Positions 10,655 through 19,154 of a stretch of DNA of 64,000 bases are shown piece after piece (within the stretch, counting starts at the first letter, position 1; each line of letters begins with the position of its first letter). Made by a program: the position numbers and the translations under genes. The notes under the pieces are model-generated. The model searched no databases and had not been told where the DNA came from. It saw only the letters and a program-made list of their open reading frames with translations. Source of the DNA: Thiobacillus sp. 65-29 (GTDB lineage Bacteria; Pseudomonadota; Gammaproteobacteria; Burkholderiales; Thiobacillaceae); assembly GCA_001899775.1 (NCBI GenBank), contig MKWN01000044.1, positions 28,086 through 92,085 on the forward strand, given 5' to 3'.

Positions 10655-11637
10655 GCTCCGCGCAGCAGCGCGACGCCATGCGCGCCGTGCGTCTGCGCGA
10701 GGCGCACGTCCTCGCGCGCCAGCCCGCCGAGGCCGTACACCGGAATGGGACTGGCCGCCGCCAGCGCTGCGAAACGATCCCAGCCAAGCGTAGGGGCGCC
10801 GGGATGGGTGAGCGTCGGCAGCACCGGCGAGAGCAGCGCGAAGTCCGCGCCGAGTGCCGCCGCATGCGCCAACTCCGTGGCGTCATGGCAGGACGCGCCG
10901 ACCCATGCGCAGGCGGGGCGCACGTCGAGCGCGGCCATGGCGGCGGCGTCCAGATGCACGCCGTCGGCGCCGACCGCGTGCGCCAGATCCTCGCTGCCGT
11001 TCACCAGCACGCGTGCGCCGTGGGCGTGCGCACGGCGCACCGTTGCGCGCGCGAGTTCGCGGCGCTGTGCTTCCGGCAGCGACTTGTCGCGCACCTGGAT
11101 CAGGCGCAGGCCGGCGGCGAGCGCCGCGTCGAGCCGTTGCAGAAAGACGTCGACGCCAAGCGCTTCGGCGTGCGTGATGCCGAGCAGCGGCGGCAGCGCC
11201 AGGGCCTTGAGCACCGGAAAATTGGCGGGCAACAGCGGCGTCACTGACACGGCCTCCGGACGCTGCCATGAAAACACCTGGCCCTCGTGCGGATGCGGCT
11301 CGCCCTGCCAGTCGAACACGCGAAAAAAGTTGAGCCGTACCGTCGCATGCGGATAGCTGAACACGCGGGTGATCCAGCGGCAGGGCGTGCCGATGGCGAT
11401 ACCGAGCTCCTCCGCGAGCTCGCGTGCGAGCGCGGCGGCGAGCGCCTCGCCCGCTTCCACCTTGCCGCCGGGAAATTCCCAGTAGCCGGCGTAGGCCTTG
11501 CCCGCCGGGCGTTGCGCCAGCAGCACACGGCCATCGGGGCGCGTCAGTACCGCGGCGACGACTTCGATGAGGCCGCCACGGGCTTCGTGTTCGCTTCCCC
11601 CCACGCTTGCGGAAGAGGGGGGCAGTTCGTGTGTCAT
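10645..11637 (-). CDS. Nudix hydrolase - thiamine phosphate synthase-like fusion
   Basis: Nudix box 'GGKVEAGEALAAALARELAEELGI' followed by TMP synthase-like barrel 'LIQVRDKSLPEAQRRELA...GADGVHLD...GASCHD...FALLSPVLPT...YGLGG'; ATG at 11637 preferred over longer ORF. Confidence 0.88.
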   Translation of the reverse strand: MTHELPPSSASVGGSEHEARGGLIEVVAAVLTRPDGRVLLAQRPAGKAYAGYWEFPGGKVEAGEALAAALARELAEELGIAIGTPCRWITRVFSYPHATVRLNFFRVFDWQGEPHPHEGQVFSWQRPEAVSVTPLLPANFPVLKALALPPLLGITHAEALGVDVFLQRLDAALAAGLRLIQVRDKSLPEAQRRELARATVRRAHAHGARVLVNGSEDLAHAVGADGVHLDAAAMAALDVRPACAWVGASCHDATELAHAAALGADFALLSPVLPTLTHPGAPTLGWDRFAALAAASPIPVYGLGGLAREDVRLAQTHGAHGVALLRGAWT

Positions 11638-12473
11638 CGCGTCCCCGCCCAGTCGCGTGCGAACTGCCACGCCACCCGCCCGTTGCGCGCGCCGCGTCCC
11701 TGCGCCCATTGCAGGGCAGCGCGCTCGAAGCCCGCATCCGGCGGCGTGCCGAGCACGGTTGCCCAGTGGCGCGCGACGGCGAGATAGGTGTCCTGGTCCA
11801 TCGCGTAGAACGCGATCCACACGCCGAAGCGGTCGGACAGCGAGATCTTTTCCTCGATCGCCTCGCCGGGCTGCACCTCGCCGCCGCGGTACGTCGCGTC
11901 CAGGTTCTCCGCCATGTATTCCGGCATCAGGTGGCGGCGGTTGCTGGTGGCGTAGATCAGCACGTTGTCGGAAGGCCCCGCCAGCGAGCCGTCGAGCGCG
12001 GCTTTCAGGCTGGCGTAGCCGGGCTCATGTTCGGCGAACGTGAGGTCGTCGATGAAGATGATGAAACGCCGCTCGCTGTCGGCGAGCAGTTCGAACAGGT
12101 CGGGCAGATGTGGCAGGCCCGCCTTGTCGACCTCGATCAGGCGCAGGCCCTTCGCCGCGTACTTGGCGTGCACCGCCTTCACCAGCGAGGACTTGCCGCA
12201 GCCGCGCGCGCCGGTCAGCAGCACGTTGTTGGCGGGCCTGCCGGCGACGAACTGGCGCGTGTTGGCGTCGACACGACGCTTCTGTGCGTCGATTGCCAGG
12301 AGGTCCTTCAGCGCCACCCGCTGCGGATGCAGAATGGGTTTCAGACCGCCCGCCTGTGTCGACCAGCGCGCGGCGCGCACGCGCGCCCAGTCGGGCGGCG
12401 GCTGGCGAGTCGGGGCGTCGAGACAGTCGAGCAGGCGCTCGATGCGGGGAAGGAGCGAGCCAAAGTCGTTCAT
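11634..12473 (-). CDS. DUF815 family ATP-binding protein
   Basis: P-loop 'LLTGARGCGKSSLVKAV', Walker B 'FIIFIDDLTF', 'LIYATSNRRHLMPEYMAEN' typical of DUF815. Confidence 0.88.
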   Translation of the reverse strand: MNDFGSLLPRIERLLDCLDAPTRQPPPDWARVRAARWSTQAGGLKPILHPQRVALKDLLAIDAQKRRVDANTRQFVAGRPANNVLLTGARGCGKSSLVKAVHAKYAAKGLRLIEVDKAGLPHLPDLFELLADSERRFIIFIDDLTFAEHEPGYASLKAALDGSLAGPSDNVLIYATSNRRHLMPEYMAENLDATYRGGEVQPGEAIEEKISLSDRFGVWIAFYAMDQDTYLAVARHWATVLGTPPDAGFERAALQWAQGRGARNGRVAWQFARDWAGTR

Positions 12474-12555
12474 TTTGAAATTCTAGCCCGTGACTTGGCG
12501 AAAATTCGCGGAGATCGCAGGCAAGGGCTTATCCTTGTTACGGCGCGTCACTCGA

Positions 12556-13332
12556 TCATTCACGTGCTGCCCGCTTGTCCCGTACCTGCAGACCTTTCCC
12601 GTGGGTGCGCACGTCGAAAAGGCCGATAGCCTGGAACAAGCCACTGAGTTTCGCATAGCCGTAATTGCGCGAATCGAATGAAGCCTGCTTGGAAATATGC
12701 TGGCCGACGGCGCCTAGTCCCGCCCAGCCTTCATCATCGGCCGCCGCCTCGACGGCCTTGCGCAGCAGGTTGACCAGACGGGTATCGCCGCGCAGGGTGG
12801 CGGCACTCGCCCGGGTGGGGGATGGCGCACCGTTTTTCTGTTCAGCGGACTTGAGCGGCGCGGCTTCCGCCGGGTCAAGCACCGCCCCTTCTTCGGGACG
12901 GCGCAGGCTCTCGAGGTAGAGAAACTTGTTGCAGGCATTGACGAAGGGTTTTGGCGTCTTCTGTTCGCCGAAGCCATAAATCTTGAGGCCATTGGCCCGC
13001 AAACGCATCACCAGCGGTGTGAAATCGGAATCACTCGAAACAATGCCGAAGCCATCGAGCTGCTTCATATAAAGCAGATCCATCGCATCGATGATCATTG
13101 CCGCATCGGTCGCATTCTTCCCCTTCGTATAGTCGAATTGTTGAATCGGCTGGATCGCGTAATCGTGCAGCAGCGCCGCCCAGGCATTGAGATGCGAGCT
13201 TTTCCAGTTGCCGTAGGCGCGGCGGATATTGATCACGCCCTCTTTCGCCAGCTCGTCCAGCACTTCGTCGATCATGTCGGCCGGGCTGTTGTCGGCATCG
13301 ATCAGCATGGCAATGCGGTGCTCGTGAGTCAT
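12556..13332 (-). CDS. NYN domain (LabA/DUF88-like) protein with C-terminal OST-HTH/LOTUS-like domain
   Basis: 'IAMLIDADNSPADMIDEVLDEL...KGKNATDAAMIIDAMDLLY...FGIVSSDSDFTPLVMRLRANGLKIYGFGE' (NYN acidic residues) plus 'VNLLRKAVEAAADDEGWAGLGAVGQHI...NYGYAKLSGLFQAI'. Confidence 0.88.
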   Translation of the reverse strand: MTHEHRIAMLIDADNSPADMIDEVLDELAKEGVINIRRAYGNWKSSHLNAWAALLHDYAIQPIQQFDYTKGKNATDAAMIIDAMDLLYMKQLDGFGIVSSDSDFTPLVMRLRANGLKIYGFGEQKTPKPFVNACNKFLYLESLRRPEEGAVLDPAEAAPLKSAEQKNGAPSPTRASAATLRGDTRLVNLLRKAVEAAADDEGWAGLGAVGQHISKQASFDSRNYGYAKLSGLFQAIGLFDVRTHGKGLQVRDKRAARE

Positions 13333-13384
13333 GGGGCGGGTCCAGGTCAGCGGGGGTCGGAATGTGCTCTGACGGAGTCCGTCG

Positions 13385-14611
13385 TCAGGTCCGGTACTCC
13401 GCGTTGATCTTCACGTAATCGTAGGAGAAATCGCAGGTCCACACGGTGGCGCTGGCGGCGCCGCGGTTCAGTGCGACGCGCACGGTGATCTCGGCTTCCT
13501 TCATGACCGCGGCGCCCTGCGCCTCGGTGTAGCTCGCGGCGCGGCCGCCGTGCTCGGCGACCAGCACGTCGCCGAGCCACACTTTCAGGGCGTCGACGTC
13601 GAGGTCGCTCACCCCGGCATAGCCGATGGCGGCGAGGATGCGGCCGAGGTTCGGGTCGGAGGCGAAGAACGCGGTCTTCACCAGCGGCGAGCGCGCGATG
13701 GCGTAGGCGATCTGTTTGCATTCGGCGCGGTCGCGCCCGCCTTCGACCGCGATGGTCATGAACTTGGTCGCGCCTTCGCCGTCGCGCGCCATCGCCTGGG
13801 CGAGTTCGATCGCGACTTCGCTCAGCGCGGTCTTCAGCACGGCGTAGTCGGCGCCGCCGGCGTCGGCGATTGCGGCGTTGCCGGCCTGACCGGTGGCGAT
13901 GAGGATGAAGCTGTCGTTGGTCGAGGTGTCGCCGTCGACGGTGACGCAGTTGAACGACACATCGGCGACGTCCTGCACCAGCCGCTGCATCAGCGCCGGA
14001 GCGATGGCCGCGTCGGTGGCGACGAAACCCAGCATGGTCGCCATGTTGGGGTGGATCATGCCGGACCCCTTGGCGATGCCGGTCACCGTCACGGTCCGGC
14101 CGCCGATCTCGACCTGACGGCTGGCGCCCTTGGCGACGATGTCGGTGGTCATGATGGCGTGGGCCGCTTCGCTCCAGTGACCCGGCGCAAGGTCGGCCTG
14201 CGCGGCGGGCAGCGCGGGGAGAATCCGGTCGACCGGCAGCGGTTCGAGGATCACGCCGGTGGAAAACGGCAGCACGTTTTCGGCCTTCACGCCGAACAGC
14301 GCGGCGACCGCCTTACAGGTGCGGCGTGCGCGCGCGAGCCCCTCCGCGCCGGTGCCGGCGTTGGCGTTGCCGGTGTTGATGAGGAGGGCGCGGATGTCGC
14401 CCTGCGCGAGGTGCAGTTTGCACACGGTCACCGGCGCGGCGCAGAAACGGTTCTGTGTGAACACGCCGGCGACCTGCGCGCCGGCCGTCAATTCGATGAG
14501 GGTGAGGTCGCGCCGGCCGGGTTTCTTGATACCGGCGGAGGCGATGCCGAGGCGCACGCCGGCAACGGGCAACAGGGAAGCGGGATCGGGAGCGGCGAGG
14601 TTGACAGGCAT
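13385..14611 (-). CDS. argJ: Bifunctional glutamate N-acetyltransferase/amino-acid acetyltransferase ArgJ
   Basis: '[20 protein letters not shown]', '[11 protein letters not shown]', '[17 protein letters not shown]', '[17 protein letters not shown]' ArgJ motifs. Confidence 0.97.
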   Translation of the reverse strand: MPVNLAAPDPASLLPVAGVRLGIASAGIKKPGRRDLTLIELTAGAQVAGVFTQNRFCAAPVTVCKLHLAQGDIRALLINTGNANAGTGAEGLARARRTCKAVAALFGVKAENVLPFSTGVILEPLPVDRILPALPAAQADLAPGHWSEAAHAIMTTDIVAKGASRQVEIGGRTVTVTGIAKGSGMIHPNMATMLGFVATDAAIAPALMQRLVQDVADVSFNCVTVDGDTSTNDSFILIATGQAGNAAIADAGGADYAVLKTALSEVAIELAQAMARDGEGATKFMTIAVEGGRDRAECKQIAYAIARSPLVKTAFFASDPNLGRILAAIGYAGVSDLDVDALKVWLGDVLVAEHGGRAASYTEAQGAAVMKEAEITVRVALNRGAASATVWTCDFSYDYVKINAEYRT

Positions 14612-14656
14612 GGCGGCAGACCGGAATGGAAAGCCGCTATTTTATGCCTCCCGCGC

Positions 14657-14896
14657 CTAGGGCGTGCGCCGAAGCAGACGGTCGAGCGCGCGGCGGAACC
14701 CCGGCCGCCACGGCCACACGGGGTCGAGTTCGATCGAGCGGGCGAGCGCGGCCAGCGCGATCAGCGCGAACACCGCGAATAGGGCCTGCGATACCAGTTG
14801 GCGGGGCGTGAGCAGGGCGAGCGGCATGTCCAGGAATCCCGGGACATAGAACAGGCTGGCAAACGCCGCAAAGAGAAAAGCCGGAACCAGATACAT
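14657..14896 (-). CDS. Small hypothetical membrane protein
   Basis: 79 aa with two hydrophobic segments; consistent strand and spacing; no family recognised. Confidence 0.45.
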   Translation of the reverse strand: MYLVPAFLFAAFASLFYVPGFLDMPLALLTPRQLVSQALFAVFALIALAALARSIELDPVWPWRPGFRRALDRLLRRTP

Positions 14897-15039
14897 GATT
14901 TCCGCGGTTCAGTCGTGACATACGAAGCCTAGCACGGTGCGTGCCACCCGCACAAAATCGCACAAAAACAAGGTGTTGTGCCTTGCCGGTGCGTCAGGGG
15001 CGAAGTCGTGTGTAAAGCGCGCCGACAGCGGCAGGGGGG

Positions 15040-15378
15040 CTATTTGCCCAGCGGCGCGCCCGCCAGACGGCGCAGGATTTCGTGCGACAGCGAGTAAAAG
15101 CGCGGTGTCGGCCCAAGATCCTCGTAGATCGGGTCGCCGTAATCGTCCTCGGCGATGACGCGCTTGCCCGGCACGTAGGGCATCGCCACCTCCAGTTCGT
15201 CGAGCGCCGCACGGATGAGGTCGGCCATCAACTGGGAATCGGTGCGCGCCGGATACATGAGGTGCAAGGCCTCGATGCGGGCCGCGTCGCGCAATGGCAG
15301 GTCGACGGCATAGGAACGGGCCACGGCGCTGGCCTGGCTGGTCTGTCTCCAGCGTTGGATCAGTTCGGCAATACGCAT
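15040..15378 (-). CDS. Conserved hypothetical protein (possible ribbon-helix-helix-like N-terminus)
   Basis: 'MRIAELIQRWRQTSQASAVARSYAVDLPLRDAARIEALHLMYPARTDSQLMADLIRAALDELEVAMPYVPG...PIYEDLGPTPRF'; family function not certain. Confidence 0.6.
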   Translation of the reverse strand: MRIAELIQRWRQTSQASAVARSYAVDLPLRDAARIEALHLMYPARTDSQLMADLIRAALDELEVAMPYVPGKRVIAEDDYGDPIYEDLGPTPRFYSLSHEILRRLAGAPLGK

Positions 15379-15442
15379 CCCGGGTTCCCCTGCACTTCGA
15401 TGGTCCCGTTATAGCAAAGGACGCGGCGAGGAAAAGCCGGAA

Positions 15443-16042
15443 TCAGCGCAGGCGGCGCCACACCAGGGTGCGGTTGTTGGCCGGCATCGGGACGTCATCG
15501 GCCAGTACCAGGCCCACGCCACGCGCCAGCGCGTCGACGGCTTCGAAGTCGCGCACACCGGAGGCGGGGTCGCGGGCCTTCAGCCAGGCGTCGAAGCGGG
15601 CGTTGCTTTCCGCGGTGAAGGCCCCGCCGTAATTGAACGGACCGTACACCGCAAGCACGCCTGCGGGCTTCAGCACCGCGCCGACCCCGCGGAAGAAGTC
15701 TGCGACCTCCGGCCACCCCATGATGTGCAGCGTGTTGGCGGAAAACACCGCGTCGTAGCGCCCGCCATGCCAGTCATCGCGGCGGACGTCGAGCGCGAGC
15801 GGCGGCAGCACGTTGGGCAGCGCCGCCTCATCGAGCCACATGCGCATGCCGGCGTGGTGCGCCGGCAGGTCCGCCGTCTGCCACACGAGATGGGGCAGGG
15901 CGGCGGCGAAATAGACCGCGTGCTGGCCGGTGCCGCTGCCGATCTCGAGCACCCGCTGACGGTCGGCAAAGACCTCGCGCAGTACCGCGAGAATGGGCTC
16001 GCGGTTCTGCTCGCAGGATTCGGCGTAGGGCTTGTCGTTCAG
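15443..16042 (-). CDS. DUF938 family SAM-dependent methyltransferase, apparent CTG start
   Basis: 'KPYAESCEQNREPILAVLREVFADRQRVLEIGSGTGQHAVYFA...FSANTLHIMGWPEVADFFRGVGAVLKPAGVLAVYGPFNYGG'; no ATG/GTG/TTG near expected N-terminus, CTG overlaps upstream TGA. Confidence 0.85.
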   Translation of the reverse strand: MNDKPYAESCEQNREPILAVLREVFADRQRVLEIGSGTGQHAVYFAAALPHLVWQTADLPAHHAGMRMWLDEAALPNVLPPLALDVRRDDWHGGRYDAVFSANTLHIMGWPEVADFFRGVGAVLKPAGVLAVYGPFNYGGAFTAESNARFDAWLKARDPASGVRDFEAVDALARGVGLVLADDVPMPANNRTLVWRRLR

Positions 16043-17010
16043 GTGCGCGAGGCGGAGGTGTAGCTGCCGGCGTGACGCGCCGCGCCGCCGTTGGTCTCCA
16101 GCCAGTCCTTGATGCGGGCGGCATCGCCGGCGCGGCTGTTCTTGCCCTGCGCGTCGAGCAGCACGATGATGACGTTGCGCTGCGCAACCTGTGCCTGCAT
16201 CACCAGGCAATAGCCGGCTTCGTTGATGAAGCCGGTCTTGGAAAGACCGATGTTCCAGTCGTCGGCACGGGTGAAGCGGTTGGTGTTGTTGAACGCGACG
16301 TCGCGGTAGTACACACGCGGCGCGTGGCGCTTCTTCTTCACCACCACGCGCTGGGTACCGAGCGTATAGTGGCCCGACGAGCTGATCTGGCGGATTTCCG
16401 GGTAGTTCTGGTAGGCGTGGTCGGCCAGGCGCGCGAGGTCGAGCGCGGTCGAGCGGTTGCCGCTGGACAGGCCGGTGGGCTCGACGTAGACGGTGTCGTG
16501 CATGCCGAGCGTGCGCGCCATGCGGTTCATGGTGGCGACGAAGCGCTCGACCCCGCCGGGGTAGCTGCGCCCGAGGGCATGGGCGGCGCGGTTGTCGGAT
16601 GCGATCAGGGCAAGATGCAGCAGCTGCCCGCGCGTATAGCGCGCACCGATGGCAAGGCGCGAGCCGGTGCCCTTGAGGGTGTCGCGGTCTTCTCCGGTGA
16701 TGGCGATCGACTCGTCGAGCGGCAGGCCGGCATCGAGCACCAGCATCGCCGTCATCAGCTTGGTGATCGACGCGATCGGCGTTTGCAGCGAGGCGTTCTT
16801 CGCCAGCAGCGGCTGGCCGGTCGCCTGGTCGTACACCAGCACCGAGAGCGCGCTCAGCTCCGGCAGCGCGGCGGACTGCGGCACGAGTTCCCCCGCAGGC
16901 GCGGTGCCCAGTTGCGCGCTCCATTGCAGCGAAGCATGGCTGTCGAGCGCGGCGGCGCCGGTATGGGCGCCCAGCAGAAGCAGTCCGGTGACCAAGGCTT
17001 TCATGTTCAT
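16039..17010 (-). CDS. pbpG: D-alanyl-D-alanine endopeptidase (PBP7-like)
   Basis: Signal peptide, 'ASITKLMTAMLVLDAG' SxxK, 'ASDNRAAHALGRSYPGG' SxN, 'GLSKTGFINEAG' KTG motifs. Confidence 0.93.
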   Translation of the reverse strand: MNMKALVTGLLLLGAHTGAAALDSHASLQWSAQLGTAPAGELVPQSAALPELSALSVLVYDQATGQPLLAKNASLQTPIASITKLMTAMLVLDAGLPLDESIAITGEDRDTLKGTGSRLAIGARYTRGQLLHLALIASDNRAAHALGRSYPGGVERFVATMNRMARTLGMHDTVYVEPTGLSSGNRSTALDLARLADHAYQNYPEIRQISSSGHYTLGTQRVVVKKKRHAPRVYYRDVAFNNTNRFTRADDWNIGLSKTGFINEAGYCLVMQAQVAQRNVIIVLLDAQGKNSRAGDAARIKDWLETNGGAARHAGSYTSASRT

Positions 17011-17162
17011 AAGCTTGCAGGATGAAAGGTTCGAACGCAACGGTAAGTGTGAAATACGGACATGCCGCGGAAAACTTGAAAACAACACTGCGGGTTCATG
17101 GGCCGGCAAATCACGCCTTCCTGATTGACGGTGTAGCAAATTTAATTTTATATAGCAATAAC

Positions 17163-19133
17163 ATGCAAGGACTTCCGGATAATTTACTGAAAATATCGGA
17201 GCTAACGGCATGCCTGTGTGCCCCCGGGGTGGTGGCCGAGGCGCTGGAGCATCTGATGCAGGGGGAGGCGGCCGCGCCGGCCTTCGTGGCCTGCGTGCGC
17301 CACGATCCGGTGCTGTCGCTGCGTATCCGTCCCTTTGCCGGTGAATTCGATGCCGCCCGTCGCGACCTGCTGCACGCGCTGCTGCTTGCGGCGCCGGTCG
17401 CATCCGGTGCCGCGCAGGCGGTCTATGTGCAGCACTGGCGGCAGTCGATCGGCGTGGCGCACCTCGCGCAGGCGCTCGCGGTACGCTCCGGGACGGCGGA
17501 CGGCGAAGCCGCCTGGAGCGCCGGGCTTGCCCACAATCTGGGCGATTACGTCGCCACCGGCGCGGCCGACACGGCACGCGTGGCGCACTGGCTCGACACC
17601 CTCGATGCCGACGGCTGGACGGCAGACGCCGTGCGCTATCACGCGCAGCCGCTGCCGCGTGGACGGGCGGCCCATCCGCTGGTGCGCGTGGTGCAGCTCG
17701 CCTACCTTCTGGTGACGCGCGCGGACGCCGTCGACAGTGTCGACGTGCGTGCCGCGCTGGCCGCCCTGCTGCTGGGGGCGGGCGACGCCGCGCAACTGCT
17801 CGCCGACAGCCAGGCGCAGACGCGGCTGCTGGCGCAACGCTATGGCATGGCCGACGCCCTGGCGGCGTCCGGCGGCCAGGGCTTCGACCGCTTGGCACGC
17901 CTGTATGCGGGGCAGGCCGCGCAAGCCGCGCTGCACAACCATTTCCGCAACGCCGGCGACGCCGCGCAAGGCGTCGTCCGCCTGCGTGAGGCCCTGCATG
18001 CCCTGTTCGGCATCGAGCGCGCCTGCCTGTTCGTTCCGGGCGGCGATGGACTGTTGCGCCTCTCGCCCCTGACGCCGGCCGCCGCCGGCCTCGCCGTGCT
18101 GGCGATTCCCCCCGACGACGCCCATTCGGCGCTGCCACGCGCGCTCGCGCGCAACGCCCCGCAACAGCACGAGGCCGGCATGGCCGACGGCGCGCTGGTG
18201 GACGAGCAGGTAGCGCGCCTGCTCGGCGTGGCGCGCTTCATCTGCCAGCCCCTGACCTTACCCGACGGCCAGACCGGCGTGCTGCTGGCGGGTGACGCCC
18301 TGCCGGCCGCATCCACGCAGCCGCTGTGGCGCTTCGTGCTTGCCGAATGCGCCGAGGCCTGGCGCGCGGAGCCGTGCGGTGCACGCGCGGCGGGCGAGCC
18401 CGCCGTCGCGGCGGTGGACGCCATTCCACGCGACCGCGTGCGGCGCGCCATTCACGAGGTGGCCAATCCGCTCACCATCATGCGCAACTACGTCAACCTG
18501 CTGTCCGAGCGCCTCGGCACGGATTCGGCGGTGCAGCGCGACCTGTCCATCATCGGCGACGAGATCGAGCGGGTCGCGCGCATCGTGCGCGGCATCACCA
18601 CGGCGGAGACGGTCGAGCCGGCACCGCTGTCGCTCGAACTCGCCTCGGTCAACAGCGTCGTGTCCGAACTCGTGCGCATGGCCCTGGGTACGCTCTTCAC
18701 GCCCAACAAGGTCAGCGTGCAGATCGACCTCAACCCCGACGTGCCGCCGCTGCCGCTGCAGAAGGACCTGTTGAAGCAGGTGCTGTTCAATCTGGCGAAG
18801 AATGCGGTCGAGGCGATGCCCAGCGGCGGGCATCTGCGGTTCACCACGCGTCTGGTCGACGAGGCGGGCCAGCGCTTGGTCGAAATCGAGGTCGCCGATA
18901 CCGGCCCCGGCCTGCCGCCGGCCGTGGCCGCGCACCTGTTCGAGCCCGTCCATTCGCAGAAGGGCGGCGAGCACGCCGGCCTCGGGCTCGCCATCAGCCG
19001 CGGCCTGGTCGAACGCATGAACGGCAACATCCAGTGCAACAGCACGCCGCAAGGCACGCGTTTCCTCGTCCGCCTGCCCACCCTGCAGAGCGGACACACC
19101 CAACCCACGACAATGCGCTACGGGTCGACGTAA
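17163..19133 (+). CDS. HDOD-like domain - histidine kinase fusion
   Basis: HDOD-like N-terminus ('GLAHNLGDYV'), C-terminal HisKA 'IHEVANPLTIMRNYVNLLSERLG' and HATPase 'NLAKNAVEAMPSGGHL...DTGPGLPP...GLGLAISRGLVERMNG'; start at internal ATG 17163 preferred to 17022. Confidence 0.82.
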   Translation: MQGLPDNLLKISELTACLCAPGVVAEALEHLMQGEAAAPAFVACVRHDPVLSLRIRPFAGEFDAARRDLLHALLLAAPVASGAAQAVYVQHWRQSIGVAHLAQALAVRSGTADGEAAWSAGLAHNLGDYVATGAADTARVAHWLDTLDADGWTADAVRYHAQPLPRGRAAHPLVRVVQLAYLLVTRADAVDSVDVRAALAALLLGAGDAAQLLADSQAQTRLLAQRYGMADALAASGGQGFDRLARLYAGQAAQAALHNHFRNAGDAAQGVVRLREALHALFGIERACLFVPGGDGLLRLSPLTPAAAGLAVLAIPPDDAHSALPRALARNAPQQHEAGMADGALVDEQVARLLGVARFICQPLTLPDGQTGVLLAGDALPAASTQPLWRFVLAECAEAWRAEPCGARAAGEPAVAAVDAIPRDRVRRAIHEVANPLTIMRNYVNLLSERLGTDSAVQRDLSIIGDEIERVARIVRGITTAETVEPAPLSLELASVNSVVSELVRMALGTLFTPNKVSVQIDLNPDVPPLPLQKDLLKQVLFNLAKNAVEAMPSGGHLRFTTRLVDEAGQRLVEIEVADTGPGLPPAVAAHLFEPVHSQKGGEHAGLGLAISRGLVERMNGNIQCNSTPQGTRFLVRLPTLQSGHTQPTTMRYGST

Positions 19134-19154
19134 CCCGAGCCCGAGGAGAACCCA

